Source of the DNA: Novosphingobium sp. ST904
Lineage (GTDB): Bacteria; Pseudomonadota; Alphaproteobacteria; Sphingomonadales; Sphingomonadaceae
Assembly: GCF_001298105.1 (NCBI RefSeq)
Contig: NZ_LGJH01000143.1
Span: 1 to 64,000 of the forward strand
Direction: 5' to 3'
Length of the DNA stretch: 64,000 bases
The position numbers and the translations under genes are program-made. Positions 36,674-46,700 of this stretch are shown here, in pieces. A model generated the notes under the pieces. It was not told where the DNA came from. It did not search any database and saw only the letters and a list, made by a program, of their open reading frames with translations. Within the stretch, counting starts at the first letter, position 1, and each line of letters starts with the position of its first letter.

Positions 36674-37397
36674 TCACGCCGCGCACTCCTGCAACGGCGA
36701 TGAGGCAGGCGCCTCGTTCCGGTCAAGGCGCTCCTCGATGGCGGCCTTCGCAAGCGCAAGGACCTCGGCAAGGGGCTGCTCCGATCATCTCGACGATGGG
36801 AGCGCCCTCGAACATCAGGAGCGGCACGTCCGCGATCTTGCGGGCGAGCGAGGACAGGCGGTGGTCCGGCTTGCGCGCCACCGCCACGTCGAGCGAGACG
36901 TTGAGACGGATCACGAGGTCGGGGCGGTTCACCACCATCGCCTCGTAGCGGCGGCGCTCCGAGCGGGCGAGCAAGCCCACGAGACCAGACCGGCCGGCAC
37001 TGGCAAGTCCCAGCCCGTCCATCGGCCCGGGCACGCCCAATTGCGGAAAACGGTCGGCGATGATGGCATTGCCCTCCCGGCGCAGCCGCATCATCCGGCG
37101 GAAACGGCGCACGCGCCGCATCGAAAACGCATAGATCACCAGTGCCGCCAGCAGCCCGGGGCCCTTGTCGGTCTGGGCTTTCCGGGCCTTGGCATGGATC
37201 GACTTGTCGAGCTTGCCGCCCAGCAGCGGCAGGCGCGCGATCCGGCGGCCGATATTGCCGGACTGCTTGCCGAGATGACAGATCCGCGCCGGTTGCCGCT
37301 CCTCCAGCCAGGCGCGCAGTGCTTCGGTCACGGTCGACTTGCCGGAACCATCGCAACCGATAACGGCGATGAGGGGCGGAAGAGTTGTCTTGTTCAT
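36674..37397 (-). pseudogene. P-loop thymidylate-kinase-like protein, frameshifted near the end
   Basis: Starting MNKTTLPPLIAVIGCDGSGK, the protein has a Walker A motif GCDGSGKST, a lid-like basic region (KARKAQTDKGPGLLAALVIY), ADRFPQLGVPGPMDG and LVIRLNVSLDVAVARKPDHR. It matches its paralogue (37432-38205) until MLFEGAPIVEM. There the frame breaks at about 36784; removing one base restores SEQPLAEVLALAKAAIEERL to a TGA at 36674, just upstream of the flippase. Thymidylate-kinase-like ATPases in polysaccharide loci have no settled role; phosphorylation of a sugar or lipid precursor is a guess. Expected length is about 240 residues. Confidence 0.82.
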
Positions 37398-37431
37398 CGT
37401 AAGGCCTGAATGAAAGATCGTCGGCAAAGGA

Positions 37432-38205
37432 TCAGCTGTGCAGCCCGTACCGCCGCAGCACGGCGAGAACGGTTTCCAGCACTTCGTGATAGGGGCGGGT
37501 CGCATCGACATCGACGATCTGCGCGCCGCCGAAGCGCAGCGTCGGCACGACGGCCAGCTTCTTCTCCAGCATGTCGCGCTGGTGATCGGACTTGCGCGCA
37601 AGGGCAGTATCGACATCGACGTTGAGGCGGATCACCACGGTCGGCCGATAGGAGGCCATGTCGTCGTAAAGCGCCCGTTCCCGCGCGGCGAGACGTTCCA
37701 CCACAGCCGAACCCCTGCGTTTCCACGAAAGCCCGGGGCCATCGAAGCTGCCGGGAACTTCCGCTTGCGGATAGCGGTCGGTAATGACCTGGACGCCGCC
37801 CCGGCGGTAGTCGAGCACCTTGCGGAACCGGCGGCCCCGCGCCAGCGAAAAGCCGAACATGGCCAGCGCCGTGGCAAGCCCGGGCAGGCGCTTGTCCGGC
37901 CCTTCGTGCGCCTTCTTTGCCTTCCTCGTAAGAAACCGTTCGGCAAGTCGGCCGATCAGCGGGAGTTCGCCGATCCGGCGCCCGAGATCGCCCGTGCCGA
38001 GCCCGAGATACATCGACCGCGTGGGAGACTGCCGGTCCAGCAGCGCAACGAGATCGCGCGCAAGCGTGGACTTGCCCGAACCGTCGCAGCCGATCAGGGC
38101 CACGCAGGGCGCCAGGACGCCCCGGCTTCGCACCGGCACACTCCCGAAAGCGGATTCGAGGGAGGAATAGGACGCGATCTCTCGCGGGGACTTGTGTATC
38201 GTCAT
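37432..38205 (-). CDS. P-loop thymidylate-kinase-like protein (paralogue)
   Basis: The intact 257-residue protein has Walker A GCDGSGKST at about residues 39-47, SMYLGLGTGDLGRRIGELPL, a conserved ITDRYPQAEVPGSFDGPGLS and VVIRLNVDVDTALARKSDHQ, and ends LETVLAVLRRYGLHS. It shares layout and motifs with the downstream gene, so the pair arose by duplication. Unlike true Tmk it carries an N-terminal extension of about 35 residues. It is the first gene of the 38.2-34.4 kb operon and diverges from a two-component system. The role is unknown but probably linked to the flippase. Confidence 0.85.
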   Translation of the reverse strand: MTIHKSPREIASYSSLESAFGSVPVRSRGVLAPCVALIGCDGSGKSTLARDLVALLDRQSPTRSMYLGLGTGDLGRRIGELPLIGRLAERFLTRKAKKAHEGPDKRLPGLATALAMFGFSLARGRRFRKVLDYRRGGVQVITDRYPQAEVPGSFDGPGLSWKRRGSAVVERLAARERALYDDMASYRPTVVIRLNVDVDTALARKSDHQRDMLEKKLAVVPTLRFGGAQIVDVDATRPYHEVLETVLAVLRRYGLHS

Positions 38206-38293
38206 GTTTTCGTTAGCCGTTCCTGTCGCCGTCCGCAGCGTTTTCGCTTCCGGAAACGGCGCCTGCGTTCAGGTCGATCAGCGCCCCTAGGCC

Positions 38294-38315
38294 GCGAAGC
38301 TGATGCGAAGCTGAT
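38294..38315. repeat. 11-bp tandem duplication
   Basis: GCGAAGCTGAT occurs twice head to tail in the gap between the kinase operon and the divergent response regulator. Only two units are present, and no regulatory role is evident. Confidence 0.85.
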
Positions 38316-38441
38316 GGCGCAAAAAAGATCTCTCGCGGTTTGACGGGCGGCTGGAAGCTGGCGTAGTCCGGCGTTTCGCGAGCCAAGGCTCAAGCCTTCC
38401 GGTCCCGTTGCCGGGCGTTCAATCTCGCTGGGAGCCGTGCC

Positions 38442-39110
38442 TTGCCCCGCCTGCTGGTTGCGGAAGACGATCTCGATCTCGGCGCCGCGATGAAGCGCGC
38501 TCTCGAACTCGACGGATACGTGGTCGATCACTTCATGCGCGGCGACGAGGTTCTCGCCGCCGCCAGCGTCAGCCCCTACGACGTAATCCTGCTCGACATC
38601 GGGCTGCCGCAAATGTCCGGCCTCGAAGTGCTCCGGCAGCTTCGCTCCGCCCGCAATACTGCCCCCGTCATCATCATCACCGCGTTCGACCGCACCCAGC
38701 ACCGCGTCGCCGGGCTCGATGCCGGAGCGGACGACTACGTGGTGAAGCCGGTGGACCTCGAGGAACTCGCCGCGCGCATCCGTTCGCAGCTTCGCCGCAA
38801 GGACCGCCGGCAGGATAACAGCGTGAGCATCGGCGACGTCACGCTGGATTTCGCCGGACACGTTGCCTCGCTGGCCGGAGAAGACGTGGCGCTGACCGCC
38901 AAGGAATACCGCGTTCTGGCCCTGCTCATGCGGCGCAGCCGGCGTTTCGTGTCCAAGGCCGATCTCGAGGGCGAGCTTTACGACCAGGATCACTGGGTCG
39001 AATCCAACACGGTCGAAGTCGCCATCTCCTCCCTGCGGCGCAAGTTCGGGCGCGATTTCATCCGGACGGCGCGCGGCCTCGGCTACATGGTGGGGGGGCA
39101 GGAGACGTGA
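38442..39110 (+). CDS. OmpR-family response regulator
   Basis: The 222-residue protein has a receiver domain (MPRLLVAEDDLDLGAAMKRA, phospho-acceptor in VILLDIGLPQMSG, Lys in DYVVKPVDLEELAARI) and a winged-helix output domain ending VEVAISSLRRKFGRDF and ARGLGYMVGG. The start is a TTG with GGAG 8 bases upstream. The stop codon overlaps the GTG start of the kinase. It diverges from the P-loop kinase and flippase operon and may regulate it. Confidence 0.93.
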   Translation: MPRLLVAEDDLDLGAAMKRALELDGYVVDHFMRGDEVLAAASVSPYDVILLDIGLPQMSGLEVLRQLRSARNTAPVIIITAFDRTQHRVAGLDAGADDYVVKPVDLEELAARIRSQLRRKDRRQDNSVSIGDVTLDFAGHVASLAGEDVALTAKEYRVLALLMRRSRRFVSKADLEGELYDQDHWVESNTVEVAISSLRRKFGRDFIRTARGLGYMVGGQET

Positions 39111-40480
39111 GGCGGTCCTCGCTCTCCACCCGGCTCTATCGCCGCGTGCTCCTGCTACTGGCGCTGACCGGACTGGGGATGGGCACCGTAATCTACACCG
39201 TGGCCAACCGGGAGATCGGCCGCGCATCCGACGCCCAGCTCGTGAACGCCTCCCGCCTGCTCTACATGATGATGCAGGACGAATTGACAGCAGGCGTGCT
39301 GGCCGCGCGGGGAACGGGGCTGGCGGACGACGATCCGCTGCTCTCGCCCGAAGAGCGCAAGGCGTTCCACGCATCGTACGACTGGTGCATGTTCGCGGTG
39401 TTCTGGGATGGCAGGCCGGTTGCTCAGTCCGGCTGGGGAGCGCCGGTCAGCCAGGTTCCCCGAGCCGCAGGGCTCCACGATTTCACCGCGGTCGGCGATC
39501 GCTGGCGCAGCTATGGCCTGCCCGGCCGCGACCCCCGCCTGCTCGTCGTCGTGGCAGAACGGGACGCCATGCGCGAATTCTCGATGGTGCCGGTCCTGCG
39601 CAAGCTGGCGCTGCCGCTGATCCTGCTGATCGGCGCGGGCATGGTGGTTCTCTGGTGGACCCTTCGCAAGAGCCTTTCTGAAGTGGAACGGCTGGCTTCC
39701 ACACTCAATGCGCGCTCGCTCGCCGATCTCACGCCGCTGGTGCCGGATGACTGGTCGCGCGATCTCGGGCCGCTGATCATAGCGCTCAACAAGCTCTTCT
39801 CGCGGCTCGATCAGGCTTACGAACTGGAGCAGGCCTTCACCGACGACGTTGCCCACGAACTGCGCACCCCGCTCGCGGCGATCCGCGCGCAGGCGCAGAT
39901 CCTGCGCAAGACCGCGCCCGCCGAACTGCGGGACGATACAAGACGGCTGCTGGGCGTCGTGGACCGGGCGAACGACCTGATAGACGGGATGCTCACGCTC
40001 GCCCGGCTCAATGCCACGGCAGTTTCAAGCCGCTCGGTCGATGTCCATGCGCTGGTGGCCGATGTCGTGGCGGAAACCCTGCTGCACCTGCCCGCCGATG
40101 CGATGGAATTCACGGTCACGCCCGATCACATCGTCCGCTGGCGGTGTGATGCGGCCTCGCTCCAGATCGCGCTGTCCGCCGTGATCGAGAATGGCGTGCG
40201 CCATGCCCGCGATGGTGGCCAAATCGACATTGCAATCGTGCGCGGCGCGGATCGGCTGGTGGTAACCGTGGGGGACCGGGGCGACGGCGTTCCAGCTGCG
40301 GATCGCGAACGCCTGCTCCGCCGATTCGAACGCGGTTCTTCGGCATTTCCCGGCAGCGGCCTTGGCTTGTCGATCGCGGTGAAGGCGATGAACCTTGCCG
40401 GCGGATCGATCCGGCTGGAGGACCGGCAGGACGGCCCAGGCCTGCTCGTCATCCTCACCCTTCCCGCCGCTTCGGAGTAG
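39107..40480 (+). CDS. sensor histidine kinase
   Basis: This 457-residue inner-membrane kinase has membrane helices at about residues 14-33 and 165-185 (LALPLILLIGAGMVVLWW) flanking a periplasmic sensor. HAMP-like, HisKA (FTDDVAHELRTPLAAIRAQA) and HATPase domains follow (IENGVRHARDGG, VGDRGDGVPAADRER, GSGLGLSIAVKAMNLAGG). The sensor has the layout of the PF08521-type (2CSK_N) kinases. GTG start overlaps the regulator's stop. Confidence 0.92.
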   Translation: MRRSSLSTRLYRRVLLLLALTGLGMGTVIYTVANREIGRASDAQLVNASRLLYMMMQDELTAGVLAARGTGLADDDPLLSPEERKAFHASYDWCMFAVFWDGRPVAQSGWGAPVSQVPRAAGLHDFTAVGDRWRSYGLPGRDPRLLVVVAERDAMREFSMVPVLRKLALPLILLIGAGMVVLWWTLRKSLSEVERLASTLNARSLADLTPLVPDDWSRDLGPLIIALNKLFSRLDQAYELEQAFTDDVAHELRTPLAAIRAQAQILRKTAPAELRDDTRRLLGVVDRANDLIDGMLTLARLNATAVSSRSVDVHALVADVVAETLLHLPADAMEFTVTPDHIVRWRCDAASLQIALSAVIENGVRHARDGGQIDIAIVRGADRLVVTVGDRGDGVPAADRERLLRRFERGSSAFPGSGLGLSIAVKAMNLAGGSIRLEDRQDGPGLLVILTLPAASE

Positions 40481-40635
40481 ATGCCGCGCGCCCGGCACAA
40501 GAGGCGTTTACTGACCAACTCCTGCCGCACCGGCGGATTTCCGCAAAAATGTGCAACGAAACACACGGTACAGCGTTCTTTATGGGCGCTGAAGTGATAT
40601 TATCCGTTTTGGCAGTAATCAGCACGGGGACACGA

Positions 40636-40947
40636 ATGCCCAAAGACGCAACGGTTTATTCGATCGATTCCACTAACGCACGGACCGCCGCGTCCAGAAC
40701 GCCTTTAACCGATCAACTCAGTGCAATTCTCGCCCAGTTAAGTGAAGCCATGGTCGAAGCCGATGATATATCGCTCGATTTCAAGGGAAAACTTATGGTT
40801 CACCTCGATGTAAAGCGGGGCGAGGACCTTCCCTTGGTCGAAGCGAAGCTTTCCGCCCTGGGTGACGGCATGTTCTCGCAGGTCAGCCGCGGCGCAACGC
40901 CGCATCATCCTTTTTCGCACCGCGTGACGGCGCTCGTCACGATCTGA
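40636..40947 (+). CDS. small uncharacterised protein
   Basis: The 103-residue protein reads MPKDATVYSIDSTNARTAAS, then LTDQLSAILAQLSEAMVEAD and ISLDFKGKLMVHLDVKRGED. It is acidic, soluble and probably a helix-plus-strand domain. No homologue is recognised. The upstream sequence GGGGACACGA could serve as a weak ribosome-binding site; the open frame extends to 40549 without support. It has a strong hairpin downstream. Confidence 0.6.
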   Translation: MPKDATVYSIDSTNARTAASRTPLTDQLSAILAQLSEAMVEADDISLDFKGKLMVHLDVKRGEDLPLVEAKLSALGDGMFSQVSRGATPHHPFSHRVTALVTI

Positions 40948-40969
40948 CGCGAAAACGCCGCAGGGCTGC

Positions 40970-40995
40970 GCCGATCGGCGAACGCGCCGGTCGGC
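40970..40995. terminator. GC-rich hairpin between convergent genes
   Basis: GCCGATCGGCG, loop AACG, CGCCGGTCGGC forms an 11-bp stem with one wobble pair, located 22 bases after the small gene and 48 before the end of the convergent L,D-transpeptidase gene. There is no T tract, so termination would be imperfect or protein-assisted; its position suits a bidirectional barrier. Confidence 0.5.
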
Positions 40996-41043
40996 CTCGG
41001 GGATGCGCTGAACTCCCTTGGTGTGCGTTACCCCTGTGGGAAA

Positions 41044-41748
41044 TCAGCCGAGCTTGGCGGCGTAGATCAGGCGTCCTTCGCCGAGATGGTCGAACGCGCG
41101 GTTAAGCAGGCTGTCCCCCACCGCAAGGCAGCCCTGGCTGCGGCCAAGCTTGCCATGAGCACCGATCATGTTCGGTTCGGCATACCAGGCCCCGTGGACA
41201 ACGATCGCGCGTTCGAGCGCATTGCTGTTGGTGGGATCAAGACCGACAAGCCGCTGTGAACGACCGTGCGCGCCAAAATAATAGTCCGAAGTCAGGAACG
41301 CGCCTTCACTACTCGCGTTTGACCCGGGCCGGTTCGAAAAACGCTGAAGCCAGCCGGTATGCGCGGGATCGGACCCGCTGCCATGCGCGACATGCAGCGA
41401 CGTGACCTTGCGGTTTTCAAGGTCAACCAGATGGAGACGCGGCTGCGAGGACGATGCCGAGAAATCGACGATGCCGATTCGATCTCCCTTCACGCGCCCG
41501 CCATGCCGGTTCAGCGCCGCCATGGCGGCATCGAACAGCGGCGCTGCGACCGTTTCGGGTTGATAGGGCCTACGCGGCACGGGAAGCGCCGCAGGTGCGA
41601 CGGGGGCCACGGAACCCGGGCGCGGAAGCACCAGCGAAGGGGCACGCGGCCTTTCCGGAATCGCGGTGGCAATGGCGCGGGCGGCAGAGGAGGAGGTCGC
41701 TGCGAACGCGGTCGCTGCAACGATCATGTTTCGGCGGCTGAATTTCAT
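41044..41748 (-). CDS. murein L,D-transpeptidase catalytic domain protein (YkuD_2)
   Basis: The 234-residue exported protein begins MKFSRRNMIVAATAFAATSS, an SRR Tat-like leader, followed by a Pro/Ala-rich linker. The catalytic domain runs from about residue 75 and has IVDFSASSSQPRLHLVDLEN, TSDYYFGAHGRSQRLVGLDP, VVHGAWYAEPNMIGAHGKLG and the nucleophile motif RSQGCLAV. The Cys of SxGC is the expected catalytic residue. Such enzymes modify or cross-link peptidoglycan. Start 41748 has a GAGGTGG site. Confidence 0.88.
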   Translation of the reverse strand: MKFSRRNMIVAATAFAATSSSAARAIATAIPERPRAPSLVLPRPGSVAPVAPAALPVPRRPYQPETVAAPLFDAAMAALNRHGGRVKGDRIGIVDFSASSSQPRLHLVDLENRKVTSLHVAHGSGSDPAHTGWLQRFSNRPGSNASSEGAFLTSDYYFGAHGRSQRLVGLDPTNSNALERAIVVHGAWYAEPNMIGAHGKLGRSQGCLAVGDSLLNRAFDHLGEGRLIYAAKLG

Positions 41749-41856
41749 ATCCACCTCGCCATATAGCGATTCTGTCGACAAAGTCTTGGCCAGTTTCGCA
41801 TCCATCGTCACAAGCTGTTGCCCAGCCACCCCAAGGCGAGAAGGGAAGGATACATC

Positions 41857-42309
41857 ATGACGGCAGGGCGTTCCGCACATCTTTCGAGTGAGGATTATCG
41901 CCAGGCGATTGCCCTCATCATTCGCAACATCCAGAAATCCGGGGAATTATCCGATGGCCAACTGGCTACCCGTCTGGATTGCTCGAACGGCACGATCCGC
42001 AATGCGCGCAGCCGCGCCACCAGCCTCGATCCGCTGATCCTGGCCCGGATCGAACGCGAATTCGGCCCGGGCGCCATCGACCCTTTCCTCTCGCTCGCGC
42101 AAGTTCGGGCGGTTCCGCTGGCCACCGCCCGCCCGCAGATGGACCCGGTCCTCGCCATCGTCGAGGCGCTGCACCGAATCGTCGAGGCCCAGTCGGTGGA
42201 CAGTGACGGCGGGTCGCGGATCACGCCGGTGGAACTGCGAAAAATCATCGAGGAACTGCGCCACGGCCGCTCCGCGCTCGACGCGCTGATCGCACGCGCC
42301 GAGGCCTGA
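41857..42309 (+). CDS. HTH-containing small protein
   Basis: The 150-residue protein carries a helix-turn-helix-like segment LSDGQLATRLDCSNGTIRNA followed by RSRATSLDPLILARIEREFG, resembling Cro/C1-like DNA-binding domains with an unusual extended tail. The rest is helical (ALHRIVEAQSVDSD, ELRKIIEELRHGRSALDALI). Start 41857 has AAGGA. It may regulate a neighbour, but the target is unknown. It diverges from the L,D-transpeptidase gene. Confidence 0.72.
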   Translation: MTAGRSAHLSSEDYRQAIALIIRNIQKSGELSDGQLATRLDCSNGTIRNARSRATSLDPLILARIEREFGPGAIDPFLSLAQVRAVPLATARPQMDPVLAIVEALHRIVEAQSVDSDGGSRITPVELRKIIEELRHGRSALDALIARAEA

Positions 42310-42451
42310 AGGCTGTCCCGACGGGGCCGGTTCTTCAGGACAGGAGCGGTTCGTTTCAAGCGCCATCCCGCCATTCTTGCCATGGCCAGCCATCGCTCTA
42401 TGAGGCGAAACCGCTAGCGCATGTGCCGAATACCCGGCGGATCGAGGGATG

Positions 42452-43777
42452 ATGAGCGACCTGTTCGATACTGGAACCCGCCCGGGCCGGGTGCCGCTGG
42501 CAGCGCTGCTGCGACCGGCGACGCTTGACGAGGTGATCGGCCAGGAAGCGGTTGTCGGCCCCGGTTCGATCCTGCGGCGCCGGATCGCGGCGCGATCGCT
42601 GGGCAGCGTCATTCTCTATGGCCCGCCCGGCATCGGCAAGACCTCGATCGCGCGGGCCGTGGGCGCGATGCTGGGCAAGGAATTCCGCCCGCTCAACGCC
42701 ACGCGCGCGGGTGTCTCCGACTTGCGCCGGATCGCCGACGAAGCGCGGATCAAGCCGGTGCTGATCTTCGTGGACGAGGTTCAGAGGTTCTCCGCAACGC
42801 AGGCGGACGATCTGTTGGCACTCTGCGAGGACGGCGTGGCCGACTTCATCGGCGCCACCACCGGCAATCCCTATCACGTCCTCACCCCGGCGCTGGTTTC
42901 CCGTTCGACTATCCTCAAGCTGGAGCCGCTCAGCATCGAGGAGATGGAGCGGGTGGTCCAGCGCGGGATCGACCATCTCGCGGGTGAAGGCATCGAAGTG
43001 TCGATGACGCCGGAGCAGCGCCGCATGGTCGCCGGGCGTTCCGGCGGCGATGCCCGCCGCGCGCTGACGACGCTCGAAAGCCTGGCGGTGGGGCACGAAG
43101 CGGATGGCCCGCTGCGGATCACGGACGAGATGCTGACGGAAGCCTATGTCTCCGCTCCGATCAACCACGACCGTTCCGGCGATGCCCATTACGACATCGT
43201 TTCGGCCTTCATCAAATCGATGCGGGGTTCGGACCCCGACGCCACGCTCTACTGGCTCGCGCGCCTGATCCACGGCGGCGAGGATCCCCGTTTCATCGCA
43301 CGGCGGATCATGATCCATGCGTCCGAGGACGTCGGCCTGGCCGACAATACCGCCCTCCAGACCGCCGTTGCCGCAGCGCAGGCGGTGGAAAAGATCGGCT
43401 ATCCCGAGGCCCAGATCGTCCTCGCCCATGCCGCGCTGCACATCGCCCGTGCACCGAAATCGGGCTCGGTCACGCGCGGAATATCGCAGGCTCTGCATTT
43501 CGTCGGCTCGCAGCCGCCCGCAAGCGTGCCCCTTCATCTGCGCGATGCCCATTACAAGGGCGCCGCCGCCCTGGGCCATGTCGGCTACAGGTTCCCGCAT
43601 GACGACCCGAGGGGCTGGGTCGAACAGGAATATGCGCCGGGCCTCGCCAGAGGCGCATTCTATCAGAGCGACGCCCGTAGCGCCCCCACCTTCGAGCGCC
43701 GGGCGGACGAATACTGGACCCGCACCACCGGTACGCCGCAGCCCCGCCGCCTTCCCGGCGACGATCCATCGGCCTGA
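42452..43777 (+). CDS. rarA: replication-associated recombination protein A (MgsA/RarA AAA+ ATPase)
   Basis: The 441-residue protein begins MSDLFDTGTRPGRVPLAALL and has RPATLDEVIGQEAVVGPGSI, Walker A YGPPGIGKTSIA, Walker B IFVDEVQRFSATQ, sensor 1 IGATTGNPYHVL, and an arginine finger/sensor 2 region including RSGGDARRALTTLE. The C-terminal MgsA domain holds VSAFIKSMRGSDPDATLYWL and RFIARRIMIHASEDVGLAD, and the DUF/AAA-assoc tail YKFPH-like GYRFPHDDP. It acts at stalled replication forks. The start at the second ATG is preferred for spacing to GAGGG. Confidence 0.96.
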   Translation: MSDLFDTGTRPGRVPLAALLRPATLDEVIGQEAVVGPGSILRRRIAARSLGSVILYGPPGIGKTSIARAVGAMLGKEFRPLNATRAGVSDLRRIADEARIKPVLIFVDEVQRFSATQADDLLALCEDGVADFIGATTGNPYHVLTPALVSRSTILKLEPLSIEEMERVVQRGIDHLAGEGIEVSMTPEQRRMVAGRSGGDARRALTTLESLAVGHEADGPLRITDEMLTEAYVSAPINHDRSGDAHYDIVSAFIKSMRGSDPDATLYWLARLIHGGEDPRFIARRIMIHASEDVGLADNTALQTAVAAAQAVEKIGYPEAQIVLAHAALHIARAPKSGSVTRGISQALHFVGSQPPASVPLHLRDAHYKGAAALGHVGYRFPHDDPRGWVEQEYAPGLARGAFYQSDARSAPTFERRADEYWTRTTGTPQPRRLPGDDPSA

Positions 43778-43784
43778 CAGGCGT

Positions 43785-46700
43785 TCACCCCCCCACGAGT
43801 TCCCGGATGCGGGCGGTGAGGGTTTCGACCGCGAAGGGCTTGGTCAGCACTCTCATCCCGGGTTCGAGATAACCGTTGCCGATCACGGAATTCTCCGCAT
43901 AGCCGGTGATGAACAGCACTTTCAGGTCCGGGCGCACCACCCTGCCAGCGTCCGCCATCTGACGGCCGTTCATCCCGCCCGGAAGGCCGACGTCGCTCAC
44001 CAGCAAGTCGATCCGCACATCGGACTGGAGCACCTTCAGACCGGCGGCACTGTCCGCCGCCTCGATCACGGTATAGCCAAGGTCTTCCAGCACGTCGGTA
44101 ATCAGCATCCGCACGCTGGGCTCGTCATCGACGAGCAGCACGGTCTCGCCCGCCTCTGCGCCTGGCAGCGGGGATTCGACAGCGCTGCCGCCCTCTTCCA
44201 CCGCATCACCGTAATGGCGGGGAAGATAGATGCAGACGGTGGTTCCCTCTCCCACCTCGGAGTATATCCGCACTTGTCCGCCCGATTGCTTGGCGAAGCC
44301 ATAGATCATCGATAGACCAAGCCCGGTGCCTTGCCCGATCGGCTTGGTGGTGAAGAACGGGTCGAACGCCTTGGCGATCACGTCAGGCGTCATGCCGGTG
44401 CCGGTGTCCGTGACGCATAGCGAAAGATACTGGCCTTCGGGCATGTCATGCGTGCGCGCGCCATTGCGGTCGAGCCACTTGTTCGCCGTCTCGATAGTGA
44501 TCCTGCCGCCATCCGGCATCGCATCGCGAGCATTGATGCAGAGGTTGAGGACCGCGTTCTCGAGCTGGCTCGGGTCTACCAGCGTCAGCCACAGCCCGGC
44601 TGCCCCCACCGTTTCAACCGCGATCGACGGCCCGACCGTGCGCTGGATGAGATCGGTCAGCCCGCTGACCAGGGCGTTCACGCTGGTCGGCCGGGGATCG
44701 AGCGTCTGGCGGCGAGAGAAAGCCAGCAGCCGGTGCGTGAGCGCGGCGGCACGCCGCACCGAGCCCTGCGCCGCCACCACATATTTGTCCACGTCGGCAA
44801 GGCGCCCCTGCTTGAGGCGGATTCCGACCATTTCCAGCCCGCCGGAAACGCCGGCCAGCAGGTTGTTGAAATCATGGGCGAGGCCGCCCGTGAGTTGCCC
44901 AACGGCCTCCATCTTCTGAGACTGGCGCAGTTGTTCCTCCGCCTTCATCAGTTCGGCCGAACGCTCGGCGACGCGCTGCTCAAGCGTTTCGTTCAACGCG
45001 CGCAGCGCCGCTGCGGCCCGGTCGCGCTCTTCCTCCACAGCGCGGCGCTGATCCACATCGAGCAGGACCCCCGGGAAGCTCAGCGGCGTGCCATCCGGCG
45101 CGTGATCGACCCGCCCGTTCGCTTCGATCCAGTAGTAGTGGCCATCGCTGCGCCGCACGCGGTACTGATGCGCATAGCCGCCGCCACGCGCGATCGCATC
45201 GCCGATGGCCTCGGCAAATCCGGCCCGGTCGTCAGGATGAACGGTAGCGGCCACTTGATCGAGGCTGAGCCCTTCGCGCGCCAGTTCCGGGTCCAGACCG
45301 ACCGCGCGGGCGAACGGTTCGTCCACCGTGAAGCGGTCCGTCGGCAAGTCCCATAACCAGGTTCCGATGATCGCGCCCGCAGACAGCGCAAGCTGAACGC
45401 GTTCGATGTTCTCGCGCGCTAGTGCCTCGCTGGCCCGCATGGCCTGCTCGGCCCGCCTGCGCGCCTCGATATCGCGGAACAGCACGGACACCTGCTTGCG
45501 TTCCGGCGGCTCGACCCGCGCCGCCGAGACTTCGATGTGCCGCCCCGCCGCCGCGAAATATCGCTCGAAGCGCACGGGCTCGCCGGTCTCCAACACCCTG
45601 CCGTAAAGCTCCAGCCAGCCGTCCGCGCCGGTCGGGTCCACTTCGCGAAGCGTCATGCCCACCACGCCGGAAATGCCGGAGTGGCGCTCGTATCCGGGAT
45701 TGGCCTCGACATGGACATAGTCGCTCATCGGGCCATGGGGGCCGTCGATGAACTCGATGATGCAGAAACCGTCGTCGATGGCTTCGAACAGGGCGCGGTA
45801 CCGGTCCTCGCTGCGTCCCAGCGCAGCGATCGCCTGCCGCTTCGCGGTAATATCGCGCGCCACGCCCACAAAGCGAAGCGGCACACCGGCATCATCGAAC
45901 TCCATGACACCCTTGCGGGTAATCCAGCGCACATCCTCGCCTTCGGCCGCGCGCACGCGGTACTCCACTTCGCCCGAAGCCTCGCCGCGACTGCGCGATG
46001 CGGCCGTGGATGCGAGATGACGGTCTTGCGGCACGATCCGCGTCTCGATCACCGAGGCGGGATAGCGGTCCTGCACCGGCATTCCATAGAGACGGCAGAA
46101 CTCGGGCGTGGGGATCAGCACATCCTCGGCGATCTCGACGGTGAAGAGGCCGATGCCTCCTGCCTCCTGCGCCTGCCGCAACCGCGTCTCGGCGGTAGCC
46201 AGATGCTGCGCGGCAAGGTGCTCCTCGGTCCGGTCCCTCAGAACCTTGACATAGCCGATGTGCCGTCCGGCCTCATCGCGCAGGGGCGACATCTCGCCGC
46301 TTCCCCAGAAACGTTCGCCGCCGCGTCTTTGATGCCAGCGCTCGTCCGAACCGCCGCCCCTGGTCGCCGCGTCGGCCATCTCGCGCTCCGGCACGCCGGC
46401 CTCGCGGTCCTCATCCGTGAACACAGTCGCGATGGGATGGCCCACGATCTCCCTCTCGGACCAGCCGAACAGGCTCTCGGCCCCGGCGCTCCAGTCGGTG
46501 ATCATGCCCTGAAGGTCGGTCACGACGATTCCGAAATCGCGCGCACTGTCGACGATGGCGCGATGGCGCGCCCGTTCGCCGTCGGCCTCGATCGCGGCCC
46601 GGCGCAGTTCCAGCGCGGTCATCGTTTGCCTTGCCAGCACCCGCAGTGCCTGTTCCTGCACCTCGTCCAGCGCCCGGGGCTCATAGTCGAGCACGCAGAG

